Source of the DNA: Pezicula radicicola
Taxonomy: Eukaryota > Ascomycota > Leotiomycetes > Helotiales > Dermateaceae
Direction: 5' to 3'
Length of the DNA stretch: 64,000 nucleotides
NCBI GenBank assembly: GCA_003008705.1
Contig: PDUO01000005.1
Coordinates: 871,997-935,996, forward strand
Part shown: positions 33,231 through 45,490 of the stretch, piece by piece
How the letters are laid out: every line of letters begins with the position of its first letter
Position numbering within the stretch: position 1 is the stretch's first letter
Translations under genes and position numbers: made by a program
The notes under the pieces: model-generated
The model's database searches: none
Told to the model about the DNA's origin: nothing
The model's input: only the letters and a program-made list of their open reading frames with translations

Positions 33231-36218
33231 ATGGGCTCTTGGGACTGCTACTGCGCTATCTGCGGAGGTCCTTTTGGCGGCGTCCAGGTCTCTGAAAAGT
33301 CTCGCATTCGTCGTCAAGAAGCTGCGCGCAGGGCCCAGCAACATCGCAATGAACAAGAAGGAACACCTCATACTAAGTCGGCTGGTGATGGTGAGGATGA
33401 TGACGAGTCTGTAGAAAGTGACGAAGACGAGTACAACGATTACGACCCAGCCATCATTAGTGAGGAAGAAACTGCTTGGACACGCACTTTGCATATTCTA
33501 GGCTTCAACGTCCACGCTCCTGGAGTAAGCAAGTAAGCATTTCCTTGATACCATGTAGATAACGGAAGGCATTTAATGAAATTTTTAGGGGATTCGTGTC
33601 TGGTCCTGGCACTTACTCTGATTATGGCGGCGTAGATGTTGAGCCCGGCAATGATCCGAACCTTATTGAAGACGGATTCTTCTCCTGTTACTATGATTTC
33701 GACAATGGCGATAACCCCGTCTTTCCATTCCACTGGTGTTGTTATGAGCTTCTTGCTACGGCCTTGACCGGAACATCTGATTGTACAAAAATCGACAAAG
33801 ACCTCTTATTCAGCGTGATGCACGAGCTTTCCCCAGAGTACACATCCCGTCTGGAGTTGGATTACGGGAATCCTGGCCCAGAAGCAGAACAATTCTGGGA
33901 CTCAACACCAGGCATGGAGTTTGTGGTCGCTCAGCCTATAACACCGGACCTTGCCAATATCGTTAAGGCAACAATAGCAAGTTGCGATTTCATACTTCCG
34001 TCTTCTGAGCACGATCTTGGATCACGCGTCAAGCATGACCCATTTATGAAACTTCCATACGACCTTATCCACAATATAGTATGCCTTCTCCCTATCAAGT
34101 CTCTCCTTGATCTTGAGAAGGCCTCCTGGCCTGTCCACTCCGCCTTACGAGAAAACCCCAGCTTCTGGCAAGAATCTATTAAGCGAACGATGCCTTGGTT
34201 TTTCGAAGTTCAGGAACTGATGAAAGCACCCAAGAATATACAAGGAAAAGGCCTCAAGGGACTTCTTCTCTGGGCAGATGAAATAAGTACCCCAAGGACT
34301 AAAATGACAGGTCCATTCATGGGGCTCGCAAACCGACGACGTATTTGGGATGTATGTGAACAGCTCGCGGCCCTGTATCTCCCCCGATGGCATCAAAAAG
34401 ATGGGCCTCGCCCAGGTTTTATCGAGAACATGATTCGCACTCAATCTGCATGTGTGCACTTGCCGGTAGTGGTAAGTCTCTAGTTCTCGGAACAACTTAC
34501 CCCTTTCGGGTTTAATTGCTCCCTCTTATTTCTAGTAACTGTCTTGTTTTGAGTAACTATCTTATTTTGAGTAACTTCATATTAAACTATGTCTAAGCTG
34601 CGCCTAATATTATCTAGAAAGGGTAAACTAACTCCGATTTTTTACCATAGTCCTCTCCAGTGCCTATTAAGAAAGACCAGGCGCTAGCTTATTGGGCGCG
34701 GGCTTGGGAGGATGTCTACGCGCGCCCAAATGTTCTAGAGGTCTTTTGGGACGGGGAAGGCTCGTTGATAGGAATATCAGTGACGCCTGATAGTGAGCGA
34801 CGGCTATTTGGAAATGATGATACAAACCAGGGAGTCTCAAAACAAGCTGTGGAGATTGAAAAGGGCGATTGGATTACGGGGTTCATCCTTCACATCCCTG
34901 AAATGTGCCTGCATAAGGGGATACCGAAACATGCTGCTGCAAGGGGCAGTCATCTTTGGACAAGCACTTCTATCAAAGGAATCACTGTAAGTTGGCAAAA
35001 GCCTCCTCACTGCCGAGCTCGCTGTGAGATACTAAAATACCTTAAATAACTCACTTGATCTGAGTGACTCTTGTCATGTAACTCACTTATAGTGTCTTTT
35101 TGGTGTTCCTAGATTTTCGCTTTTAGTGTCTCAATTTTCAATTTCCTCAACTAGCCAAGTAGCACAGAACTGATCAAAACACACATCTAGATCCTGTATA
35201 AATCTGGAACAAAGAGTCATCTTGGAGCCACGGAATCGAAATATTGGAAACGTCCCTTGTTCGCTTCTGAGGATATGTATGTTGTTGGGGTGATGGGCCA
35301 GATAGGTGTAAGTACACTCAGTCGTCTCAAATACAGTTAAGGCGATAAATTAACAGATACCTAACTATCACAACCAGCCAAATCAACAGATTATTCGCCT
35401 AGGGTTGCTCCAAGCCAAGCGCCCAGAGTTCGAAGATTACTCCGTTGCTGAGGAAAACATCTCCATTGATGTCCCCCCACCTTCACCATTTGAAAAGTGT
35501 CTTTGGAAGGATGACAACAGCAGTATTCTTCAAACACAAATCTGGGCGCATCCAACACTTCGACTCATAGCCATCGAAGGGACGGCAGCTGATAGACTCC
35601 AATCTAACGTCCACGATGATATGATACCGTACGAAGCGCTGATTTGGGCCAAGGACGAATTAGAGCTTCGTCGCGTTGCACGTCTCTCTGGATATGTCGC
35701 AGTAGGCGGCACCATTTCGGGCTGGGAAAATGGCGGCAGCTACAGTCGGGATGTCGATGACCTGTGTGGCATCAGAGCTGAGTTCACCTCAGAATATGGT
35801 GGAATACGACGCTTAATCGGCCGTCGGAAGGAGGATAGCGGAGAGGACTGGCTAAAAGAGCACTGTGTTCATTTTAACATTGATGGACCTGGAGGGGAGT
35901 ATGTGAATGAGATTTCATTCGCAAAACATGAGGCACCCAAGGCAGTCAAGCTCAGAACAAACCGGGGTCGAGAAGTATACTGGGGTGAAAAAAGGACTAG
36001 TAACTGGCAGACTCTTCGGGCTCCAGAAGGCGAGACAATCGTCGGTATCGTTATGACATTTGGTATTGGTAGCGGCAGGTCACATGGGAGGAGAACCTAT
36101 GTGAGTTCTCAGTCTTTCCTTATATGTTCGAACAGTCAGAAGGAGACTAATTGTACTGTAGACGCACACTAAGTTAAGCTCTGTTGCAGCTTTGTCACTG
36201 CCACTAGGAGTACAGTAA
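33231..36218 (+). CDS. F-box protein with conserved fungal C-terminal domain
   Basis: Six exons (33231-33532, 33589-34471, 34651-34986, 35191-35307, 35378-36100, 36162-36218) give 805 aa. The N-terminus has a short CYCAICGGPFGG element, then acidic low-complexity sequence. An F-box at about 254-295 (MKLPYDLIHNIVCLLPIKSLLDL, FWQESI) should bind Skp1, making this a probable substrate adaptor of an SCF ubiquitin ligase. The C-terminal half (GDWITGFILHI, GVMGQIG, ITSVAVL-like end KLSSVAALSLPL) resembles the uncharacterised domain seen behind F-boxes in many ascomycete proteins (DUF7600-like; assignment from memory). Introns 2 and 3 are 179 and 204 nt and carry copies of the 18-bp repeat; the others are 56-70 nt. 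Substrate unknown. Confidence 0.82.
34535..34575 (-). repeat. 18-bp minisatellite copies inside intron 2 of the F-box gene
   Basis: Two exact 18-base units in the plus-strand text, GTAACTGTCTTGTTTTGA (34535-34552) and GTAACTATCTTATTTTGA (34553-34570), plus the start of a third. Reverse-complemented they read GTTACT...AAG.., the same family as 33003-33066, in opposite orientation. Confidence 0.75.
35046..35095 (-). repeat. 18-bp minisatellite copies inside intron 3 of the F-box gene
   Basis: ATAACTCACTTGATCTGA (35046-35063), a shortened unit (GTGACTCTTGTCAT) and GTAACTCACTTATAGTG. Reverse complement of the first reads TCAGATCAAGTGAGTTAT, matching the consensus. Confidence 0.7.
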
Positions 36219-36220
36219 AG

Positions 36221-36262
36221 CTCACTTGATTCGGGGTTACTCACTTAATTCGGGTTACCCGA
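36221..36262 (-). repeat. 18-bp minisatellite copies after the F-box gene
   Basis: A partial unit CTCACTTGATTCGGG followed by GTTACTCACTTAATTCGG (36236-36253) and GTTACCCGAAG. It begins three bases after the F-box stop codon, so it is probably transcribed in the 3' UTR. Confidence 0.75.
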
Positions 36263-37119
36263 AGAATGTTTGGCGCGACAATGACCTGGAAACGAATTTA
36301 TTTGATGAGTGTTAGCAATCCTACGCTTTCTCATAAGATAATCAATTAGAGCTTTCATGTGGAAGCTATCACATAGATGACTGGCTTTGCATATATATTT
36401 TGGGGTAATCAAAATTACTCCTCGCTTATGAAATGTGCTAGAAAAGGGGGGGCGACCACGTGACTAAATGGTCCTCCACCAGAGTGAACCAAAGCTCTGA
36501 ATAGGAACATGATCATTCATACACTATTCTCTGACATAAAATAACATCATACAACCCCAACTCCATCCCTCCACCATCAACAATCAATCTTCGGTTCCCC
36601 GGTCTAAATGCAACCGACGGATTCCGTTCCGAACGGTTAAATAGAAGAAACATATGACGAACCCACGGCGATCATCGATATCCCCGCAACCAAAACCCCA
36701 AAACTGGGGAAACAAATCTTTCTTTTAGAAAACCAGAATCCTGGCAGAATCTGGAGAAGTTTTACCTCCAATGACATCTCCAGAAACTAATGAGTTTGTA
36801 TCCCCAACTTTGCTTAGCCAATGGCATGGGGGTATTCATATATGCAGGTACCTGTTCTAGTTTAAGTGATGGAACCTTGTAGATGCTGGAGAAATTGGTT
36901 CAAAAGAGGAGCTGTTTCCTAGATTTATTTATATTTATTTGTGTTTCTCGAGTTCAGTTGTGTCTTTTGAGGTTGCACTGTTTCCTGAGGTACTTGAAGG
37001 CTCAATTGAAGAAACAGAGCTTTACAACTCTGTCAATTCCGTCCTCCTACCATTATATCCCTCCCTTCCCCATCACACAGGAAACAAGAACCCAGTCAAC
37101 TCCCAATCAACTAACAATA
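36263..37119. other. Intergenic region before the polygalacturonase gene
   Basis: About 860 bases, no gene supported. The frame that runs into the polygalacturonase from 36883 lacks coding character before 37120 and is taken as 5' UTR/promoter. Confidence 0.5.
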
Positions 37120-38699
37120 ATGTATCTCCCACTCCTCCTAACCACCCTCCTCTTCACCCTCACAACATCAACACTACAAATCTCCCCCCGACAAGAAGCA
37201 GAACAATGGGGACCAAACCCAAAAACACCCTCCAATAACGGAAAAATCTGCACAGTAAAAGCACTAGGAAACAAAACAGACGATACACCACAAATCATCT
37301 CGGCATTCTCTGCCTGCAATAACGGAGGAACAGTTGTATTTCCTGAAGATCAGAATTATTGGATTGCTACGAGGTTAAATCCTGTTATCTATGATGTTAC
37401 TGTTGATTGGAAGGGGACTTGGACTGTAAGCTTGTTTTGCCCCCTCTCCATCTCCTTCCACCCAACCACAAAAAATAGAAACGTTTGGGAACGTTTGGGA
37501 AGGGCGAAAAGACTGATAGAGAATTAGTTATCTGATGATTTGAATTATTGGCGTAATAATTCCTATCATATTGAATTTCAAAATCACGCCGCTGGTTTTG
37601 TAATTACGGGCGAGAGAATCTATATTAATGGATATGGAACTGGTGGAATTTATGGCAATGGAAATGCTTGGTATAATGCTGAGCAGAAGGTTACACAAGT
37701 TGGGAGACCGATGCCTTTTGTTTTTTGGAATGTTTCTGATGTCTTCGTTGAACATTGTAAGTCCTTAAACATCTCTCTTTCTAGAGATTACCATAAACTG
37801 CAGAGGATTGGCTAATTTGGCTGCTATCAGTTTTTGTGAAAGATCCACCGCTCTGGTCTCTGAATATCATGAACGGAACTAATATGTGGTTCGATGATAT
37901 CCTCTGTAATGCTACGGCTGTAAATGCACCATATGGTGTTAATTGGGTTCAGAATACGGATGGTTTCGATACAATGGATGCAAATAATATAAAATTAACC
38001 AATATGGTCTACCAAGGCGGGGACGACGTATGTATTCATTCCATTCCAAAACCACAACTTCTACACCCTATTTCCGAAAAATAGCTAATTTTTCAATCCC
38101 AACAGTGCATAGCAGTTAAACCACGCTCCTACAACGTCTACGTACAAAACATAACCTGTCACGGCGGAAACGGCATAGCAATCGGTTCGCTAGGCCAATA
38201 CCTAGAAGATTCCTCCGTAATCAACGTCCTAGTAAAAGATGCAAACATCCTAACTTACAACGACGATATGGAAGATGGAGCCTACATAAAAACATATATG
38301 GGCCATCTAGTACCACAGAGTTCATATGAGAGTGCAGGCCTACCGAGAGGTGGTGGTTGGGGAGTTGTACAGAATATCCGCTTTGAGAATTTTTGGCTTC
38401 AGGGTCCGACGATTGGAGCTGCTATTACACAGGATAGTGGAGACAATGGTTCGTATCATGGGACCTCGTTGTTGGAGATCTCGAATATTGCCTTTGTGAA
38501 CTTTACAGGCTATACTGTGAGTTCGAAGGGAAATCGGACGGCATCCGTGTCTTGTTCTGATGTACATCCGTGCTTTAATATTGCGTTCCAGAATATCAGT
38601 CTGGCGCCGCAGGCGAATTTGAGTGAGACGAGTGCGCAGGGTACTTGTTCTTACATTGCACCGAATGGGGTTTATGGGTTGACGGGGAGTGGGTGTTGA
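37120..38699 (+). CDS. Secreted GH28 exopolygalacturonase
   Basis: Four exons (37120-37425, 37528-37756, 37831-38027, 38106-38699) give 441 aa. Residues 1-20 (MYLPLLLTTLLFTLTTSTLQ) form a signal peptide. The mature part is a right-handed beta-helix of glycoside hydrolase family 28 with the catalytic aspartates in NTDGFD (about 220) and GGDDC (about 241-245), the histidine loop HGGNGIAIGSLG, and YIK (instead of endo-type RIK), which with the GSLGQY pattern points to exo-acting enzymes releasing galacturonate from pectin ends. Many N-x-S/T sequons and several cysteines fit secretion. All catalytic residues are present, so it is probably active. Intron 1 (102 nt) contains a 10-bp tandem AACGTTTGGG. 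Confidence 0.93.
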
Positions 38700-38952
38700 T
38701 TGAGAGGTGAGGGTTGGTTAGTAGCAATTCACATAAACATAATGACTTACGCCAAATACTCGAGTATGCTCTTTTGTCTGGATCTCATCTTTAAAGATTC
38801 TTAGAAAGGCTCTCTGATTGGACGGATATGCATAGGTATCATGATATACAATTGTGAAGTTACCGCTCAATGTTGAGTCTTACACCCACGAGGATCCTTC
38901 CTCTTTTTCATCTATCTTGCTAAGCGCCGTCCAACTCCAAATCTCTTCCTAG

Positions 38953-41900
38953 CTACCCAGATTTCTCATTTTCTATTTCCTTTGGGGGGCTTGTAGTCCC
39001 ATTCGTGACTTCTTGTTTCTCCCCTTCTACACTTTTGCTTGCCTTGGGATCTTCTTTCTTCGTGCCATTCGTAGTTAGAGTTGTTTCAACTGGAGGCACC
39101 TTTTCGCTGGTCGTCGGCGTCGATGCCAGTTTCCTCGGTAGAACTTTGTTGTTGACCAATTTTACAAGGTGGTCAGCGGTATCACCTACACCATCCAAAC
39201 TGCCTACACGTGTCTTGAAGTATTCAACATCTCGGATCATTCTACCACAACAATGTCAGCATTACCATACTACCAGACATGCAAAAATAAAACATACCGA
39301 GCTTTGGCTTCCTCATTAGGAAGCGGCACTTCTCTAAACGATGTGCTGAACTCCTCTTTATAGGTTTTGAAGACAGGCTCCATGATCCGGCGAAGTGTGT
39401 GTTCTGGAAGATGTTTGCTTAGGACTTTGTGCAGGGTAATGGTTTCCTTTGTCAGGGTCTCCATGTAGGGATTGACGCCTGATGTCGTGGATTTCTCCCA
39501 GTTGATAAGTTTCAAGGCCTTGGTATGGGTTTTAGCTCTAGTAGACATGATATCCACTAGTTTGTCGTATATGTTCTCCTGGTGCTCGAGGAAAGACCGT
39601 CGTACTTTATCAAACTCGGCCATAAGTGTAGAGATAGATGTGCCCATTCCAGCATGACGTCTGATAAACTCCCTGAGATGCGGAATAAGCGATGATATGA
39701 AGGCTAATCCTTGAGCAGCAAGTGCCAGATGCTTCGTGGTGATATTCTTGAGACCAGCAGATCGAGTAGCCCCGGCCCCAAGAATGAGCTGTTTGCAGCG
39801 AGAATCGAATAATGCAAGGTACGAAACGATGGAGGCGCCAATCTCGTTAGTCATGGACGGAATACCGGCGTTCAAATGTAAAAGCTCACTAAGACCGTGG
39901 AGGCACAGTATCGCGGAGACAGGGAGTATAAATGACTCGGACTCGATTGTGGCAGGCCTTGTTTTATCCTTGACGGCGGTTGTACCATTCGTAGGGAGAG
40001 GTGTAGATGTGCCATTCGATGGAAGAGGAGTAGAAGTTGGAGATGAGGTGCTTGGTAACCATATCTTGTTGCCTGTTGTCCATGCTTCGGCGTCTTGGGT
40101 GCTGGCTGAGAGTATTCGGGACAACTTTTCTTTATCTTGTTCGTTGAAGTCTTTGGCGTTCCAGAGATCGGACTCCATTCCAGTTGCCAATTTCTGTCGT
40201 TCGGACTCCCCTATTTTTTGGACGAACTCTTTGATATGACCGTTCACTACGGTTTTCAGGGCTGTGCCACCTCGTCCAGACACAGCCTCGCATTCATTGG
40301 CAAAGAGCAGGTTCAAAGTGAAATAGCGTAGGAACCCCTCTACAGATAAACGTGTGCTTTGTTCTGACCGTACCCTCAAGACTTTTACAATTCTCTCCTG
40401 CGCAATATCAACGGCCTGGCCGAGTAGATTCGACATGTCAAGCGTTTGGTGCATCTCCTCTTGGAGCGCTCTGCTTGAAGCCCGAGGCCTGCTGGAGATT
40501 GGATTCATTCGACCATCGATCGCTGCCATATTAGGACTCCGAGGTGGTGACCTCAATCCCGCATTTGGATCCCCAAGAGTGCTTGTTACGTCTAAGAGCA
40601 CCTTGACCTGGGTACCAAGTCTTCTCAAGGTCTCGCCAACACCAATATAGGTCTTTCTTAGCAACTCCTCAAAATCCTCGGCTTCCATTGCACGTAGATT
40701 ACGAGCTAGTAACTGTGACTTCTCTTGCTGTGTCAAATGCCTTCCACCTGCGGTCGACGCCGACATCATAGAATCAGCATCATCGTCATTGGAGGCTGGT
40801 AATGGTCGTTTTATGATATATCTAACTTCTCGCAGAACTGAATCTCTGAAGGCAGCCGTAGCCGGCGGAGTGTGCCGGGAGCGATGTAAACCACTAAGAT
40901 TTGCCAGAAGTTCCGACCTAAATTCATCGCCCATAGACAGATATGCTGGATGTACGGAGGGTTCCCGGTTATGGGCACCTCTTGGTCTCTGAGATGCATT
41001 GCTCCATCGTTGCAGGGTATCAGCTGTAGAAACAGACTCCACGTGGCGTCTTAAGTCGCCTAATAGAGCATTCAAAAATCTCGTCTCAAAAACCTTGCCT
41101 ATACGAAATCGCAAAGTATCCAGATCAGATGTAACTCCTTGTAACGCACTTGCTCCCCTCAGATCTCGGATTTGTATGCCTAGCTCGCTTGTTTCACCCG
41201 ATTCTTCACCAGCAATTAGTTTTTCTAAACCATCAATGGCATCGAGCGCTCTTTCGACATCACCACTTTCCACTAATGACTCACAGTTGGCGAGGGATTC
41301 AACAATTCGTTTCAGTTGTTGAACAGTATCGCTCAACTGCTTCAAATTTTCCCTTCTCCGTCGCTTGTTAACAATGTTCAACCCTCCAACGGCCATTTCT
41401 TCGTCTAAAGTTTGCAGCTCTTCTCGTAGTGCCTTGATTTTATTCACAGAATCTGCTGCCTCGGAGTGTAATTCTCGCAATGACCCTAATGCCGCAAAAA
41501 AAGAGGTGGAGGCAGTAGATATCGAGGAAATGAGATGAACTTCAATCGTGTCCATGTACCATGACAACTTCTCCTGCAAAATCGCATTCGTCGCCAAAGC
41601 TTTCCTTGGCCCAACAGCGCTGCCATTCCCCACTCTTTTCTCATCAGGCGTCCCAGGAGCAGGACGTACAACTTCTGATCGTTCGCTGACAACATCAAAA
41701 GTGCGAGGGTTCTCTAGGTGGAAGTCCTCCTCGAAATAAACATTCGGTATTGTTGATAACGGCGTCGGGGCATGTATATTTCGTCTACCTACACCGCCGC
41801 TAGACCTGCGCCGCGTAGGTGGGCTTTCGATTGATGATGCTAGAGAAGCCAAAGAAGCCTGCCTGGATATGTTTGGCCGCCTAGTAGATGTAGATGCTCG

Positions 41901-42485
41901 GCCCTCCTCTAGTAAATCTGAAAAATCATCTACCTTGCTACCTCTTCTCGGTAATTGTGTTGACCCCTCGTCCTCGTTCTCTTTCGCTCGCTGCAAGGCA
42001 TCGTAAAGGGGAGCCACTTGGGTAAGGTACGACTGGAACTCTTTCGGTTCAACGTGAGGTATATTCGTAAGGGTGACGGGAGGGATGTCCCGTGATGTGG
42101 GCTGTTTATGTGCGCTCGAGGGAGGGACGAAAGCCTTATGGCCAGTCCGGATATCTGGTTGTAGCAGCGCTGAGATAGCTTTTGGGGGTCAGCGAGTTTC
42201 GCACAAAACAACTCGAATTTATCCCACCATTTTGACCAGATTCACTTAAGCCATGCCAGTTCGACGCTGTATCCAATGCGCCCCCAACAGAATGTATCGA
42301 ACTCGCAGTCGAGCCGCGCCGAGCACTATATCTACTACTCGAGCCGGGTCTATGGGTGTTAGCAACCAGCTGTATCTCCTAGTAAATAGATCCGCAGCTC
42401 ACCTGGGAAAGGTGGGAGAATTGGGAGAGAAGCCATCCACGGATAACCGCGATGCTATGGAGGGTGCTGGCGAGCTGGAAGGCAT
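38953..42485 (-). CDS. VPS54: GARP complex subunit Vps54
   Basis: Four exons (42485-42403, 42349-42228, 42178-39298, 39241-38953) give 1124 aa. Two small 5' exons encode a serine-rich start (MPSSSPAPSIASRLSVD; RRGSTASSIHSVGG), then AISALLQPDIRTG and DIPPVTLTNIPHVEPKEF. The coiled-coil core about 225-400 has WYMDTIEVHLISSISTASTSFF, SLRELHSEAADSV and LRFRIGKVFETRFLNALLGDLR, typical Vps54 N-terminal region; the Vps54 C-terminal domain follows from about 790 (ALAAQGLAFISSLIPHLREF). GARP tethers endosome-derived vesicles at the trans-Golgi network. A Thr/Pro-rich insert near TSSPTSTPLPSNGTST splits the two. The C-terminal exon ends in a charged tail. Head to head with MCM5. Confidence 0.93.
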
Positions 42486-43177
42486 GATTATGATTATATC
42501 CCAAAATCTCTAGACACAAGACAATCGCAACAACCCTCCCTCCCCTAAGCGTGTTATCTAATGGGGCCTTCAATTGCTAGAGTTCGGTGGGGGCAGTGCG
42601 ATAAAGACACAGAAATAATGTTTCGCTGCTGATAGATAATATGGACACGACGGCGTTCGTATCCGGTGACAGTCGCCAGTTGCTAACGGGGTATCATTGC
42701 TGGGTGAACTCAGACTGCATATCAAGTCTGGAGGGGAAGATTGTTAAAAGAGAGTGTATGGGTGCAAAAGGCATTGCATGGTGGTTGAGGTGCTGGAAAT
42801 AGTTCGTCGTCAACTGTTCTACTATTGTACGTACTCGTATCTCCGTGTCCCATAAGCCTCTCCCTCTCTCTCCTGTGTGACGGTTGTCTTTACCTGGGCC
42901 AACTCCGGCCGGGTCCCCCTTGTCCATTCGTTAGCAGCAGCTCGGCTGGGGGACCATCAGGATGCCCCGTAGCTTTAACAGGCCTAGTCGCCAAACTGCT
43001 GATAGAGGCAGCCCAGATGATGATAAACCAATATCCACTTAACGCGAAAGTTCGCGTCTCAAAATTCATTCAGTAACGCGACACCGCGTGAAGGGGTCGG
43101 CGTCCCCCTATTTCCGCAAAACATCTTCACCCTACCCAACTTCCACCTTACCACGCCAACAACACCCGCAAGCAACT
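42486..43177. other. Divergent promoter between VPS54 and MCM5
   Basis: 692 bases between outward-facing starts, no further gene. The part next to MCM5 holds a cluster of ACGCG-type sites (listed separately). Confidence 0.6.
43041..43089 (+). promoter_or_regulatory. Cluster of MBF/SBF-type ACGCG boxes upstream of MCM5
   Basis: Four CGCG cores within 49 bases: AACGCGAAAG (43041-43050), TTCGCGTC (43051-43058), AACGCG (43075-43080) and CCGCGTG (43084-43090). ACGCGAAA combines the MCB (ACGCGT) and SCB (CRCGAAA) consensus and is about 130 bases before the MCM5 start. MCM genes are classical G1/S targets of MBF in fungi; the binding here is inferred. Confidence 0.55.
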
Positions 43178-45490
43178 ATGGATAGACGATCTGTATACAG
43201 CGTTCCTGTGCTTAAGCCAGACTACAGCGAAGACAGCGAGGATACCCGCCAAGCGGTGCAAATTCAACTCGAGACCTTCATTCTCCAATTCCGCCTCGAC
43301 AATGCCTTCATTTACAGGTGAGTGAGGCGCGCAACTTGGCGATATAGCAACTGACAAAAAGCATAGAGACCAAATCCGTGAAAATGTCTTACTCAAGCAG
43401 TACTATTGCGATGTCGACATTGGACACCTAATCTCCTTCAACGAAGAGCTTGCAAACAGACTTGTCACGGAGCCTACCGAAATCATTCCTCTCGTATGTC
43501 CATACAAGCCTCTCGATGTACTAATGCTGACAGCAGATTAGTTCGAAGCTGCCCTAAAAAAATGCACACATCGCATAGTATACCCCTCAGTGAAGGACCC
43601 TAAAATCGAACCCCATCAGCTGCTCCTCCATTCCACAGCTGGTGATACATCCATTCGACAATTAGACGCCATGACAATCTCACGACTAGTTAGAGTACCG
43701 GGAATTGTTATCAGTGCCTCGGTAACTTCGTCCAAAGCGACAGAACTTCATATTCAATGTCGAAATTGCCATGCGACAAAGATCGTACCCGTGGGTGGTG
43801 GATTTTCTGGTGTATCGCTGCCCCGAGTATGTGATGCTTCAAGATTGGATGGAGATATAGCCGACCGATGTCCGATGGACCCCTACTTTATTGTCCATGA
43901 GCAGTGTAAATTTGTGGACCAGCAAATCATTAAGCTCCAAGAGGCACCTGATCAAGTGCCTGTTGGAGAATTACCTAGGCACGTCCTGATTACAACAGAC
44001 AGATACCTGACAAATCGTGTGGTTCCAGGATCTAGATGTATGATTACAGGAATTTTCTCGATTTTCCAGAATAAGCAATCCAAGGGGTCTTCGACAACAT
44101 CCGCGGTTGCTATTCGAAGTCCATATCTCCGTGCCGTTGGAATCCACAGCGATGTTGACCACACAGCGAAGGGGGGTGCTATTTTCTCAGAAGAAGAGGA
44201 GCAAGAGTTCCTGGAGATGAGCCGAAGACCGGATCTTTATACAGTGTTTTCAGACTGCATAGCGCCATCTATCTACGGAAATAGCGACATCAAGAAAGCG
44301 ATTGGATGCCTTCTATTGGGTGGCTCAAAGAAGATATTGCCTGACGGGATGAAACTCCGTGGAGATATCAACGTTCTTCTACTCGGTGACCCTGGTACTG
44401 CAAAGTCTCAACTGCTGAAGTTCGTAGAGAAGGTAGCACCGATTGCTATTTACACATCCGGAAAGGGTTCCTCCGCGGCAGGTCTTACAGCTTCGGTTCA
44501 GCGTGATCATACAACTCGAGAGTTTTATCTAGAAGGAGGAGCAATGGTCTTAGCCGATGGTGGTGTCGTTTGTATTGATGAGTTCGACAAAATGAGGGAC
44601 GAGGACAGAGTAGCGATCCACGAAGCTATGGAACAACAGACAATTTCTATCGCCAAGGCCGGTATTACTACGATTTTGAATTCTCGTACATCGGTCCTTG
44701 CTGCAGCAAATCCTGTTTTTGGACGTTACGATGACCTAAAAAGTCCTGGCGAGAATATCGATTTCCAAACTACGATTCTCTCTCGTTTTGATATGATCTT
44801 CATCGTTAAAGACGAGCATGAGCGAGGGAAAGACCAGCAAATCGCCAAGCACGTTATGGGTATCCACATGGGAGGCCGAGGAGTGGAAGAACAAGCTGAA
44901 TCAGAAATTCCTGTTGACAAGATGAAGCGATATATCAGCTACTGCAAATCGTAAGACGTCAGCATTATCTCGTTTGAACACAGCTAACAATAAGCAGACG
45001 ATGTGCACCAAGACTTAGTCCTGAAGCCGCCGAAAAGCTATCATCCCATTTCGTCTCGATCCGGAAGCAAGTACACGCTGGTGAAGTCGAAACCAACCAG
45101 CGATCCTCAATTCCCATCACCGTTCGTCAATTAGAAGCCATCGTCCGTATTACTGAGTCCCTCGCCAAACTCACACTTTCGCCCATTGCTAATGAATCCC
45201 ACGTCGATGAGGCAATTCGCTTATTCCTCGCCAGTACCATGGATGCCGTGAACCAGGGTGCCAACCAGGGAAGCAAGGAGTTGAACGATGAGACGAACAA
45301 GCTAGAGGACGAACTCAAAAAGAGGTTGCCAATTGGGTGGAGTACTAGTCTGGCCACGTTGAAGAGGGAGTTTGTGGAGAATAAGGGGTATTCTGAAACC
45401 TCTTTGAACAGAGCGCTCCTGATATTGCAGAGGAGAGATACGGTGCAGATCAGAGGCCAGGGAAGTCAGGTGTACAGGAGCGGTGCTTAG
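43178..45490 (+). CDS. MCM5: Replicative helicase subunit Mcm5
   Basis: Four exons (43178-43317, 43367-43493, 43542-44950, 44998-45490) give 722 aa, normal for Mcm5. N-terminal MCM domain with a zinc-binding segment (CRNCHATK ... RCPMDPY), AAA+ domain with Walker [10 protein letters not shown], Walker [11 protein letters not shown] and the arginine-finger motif SRFDMIF, then the C-terminal winged helix ([18 protein letters not shown]). [19 protein letters not shown] is diagnostic for MCMs; YSVPV near the N-terminus and [11 protein letters not shown] fit Mcm5 among paralogues. Component of the CMG helicase in the nucleus. Introns are 47-49 nt. The ACGCG cluster upstream fits G1/S-regulated expression. 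Confidence 0.97.
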
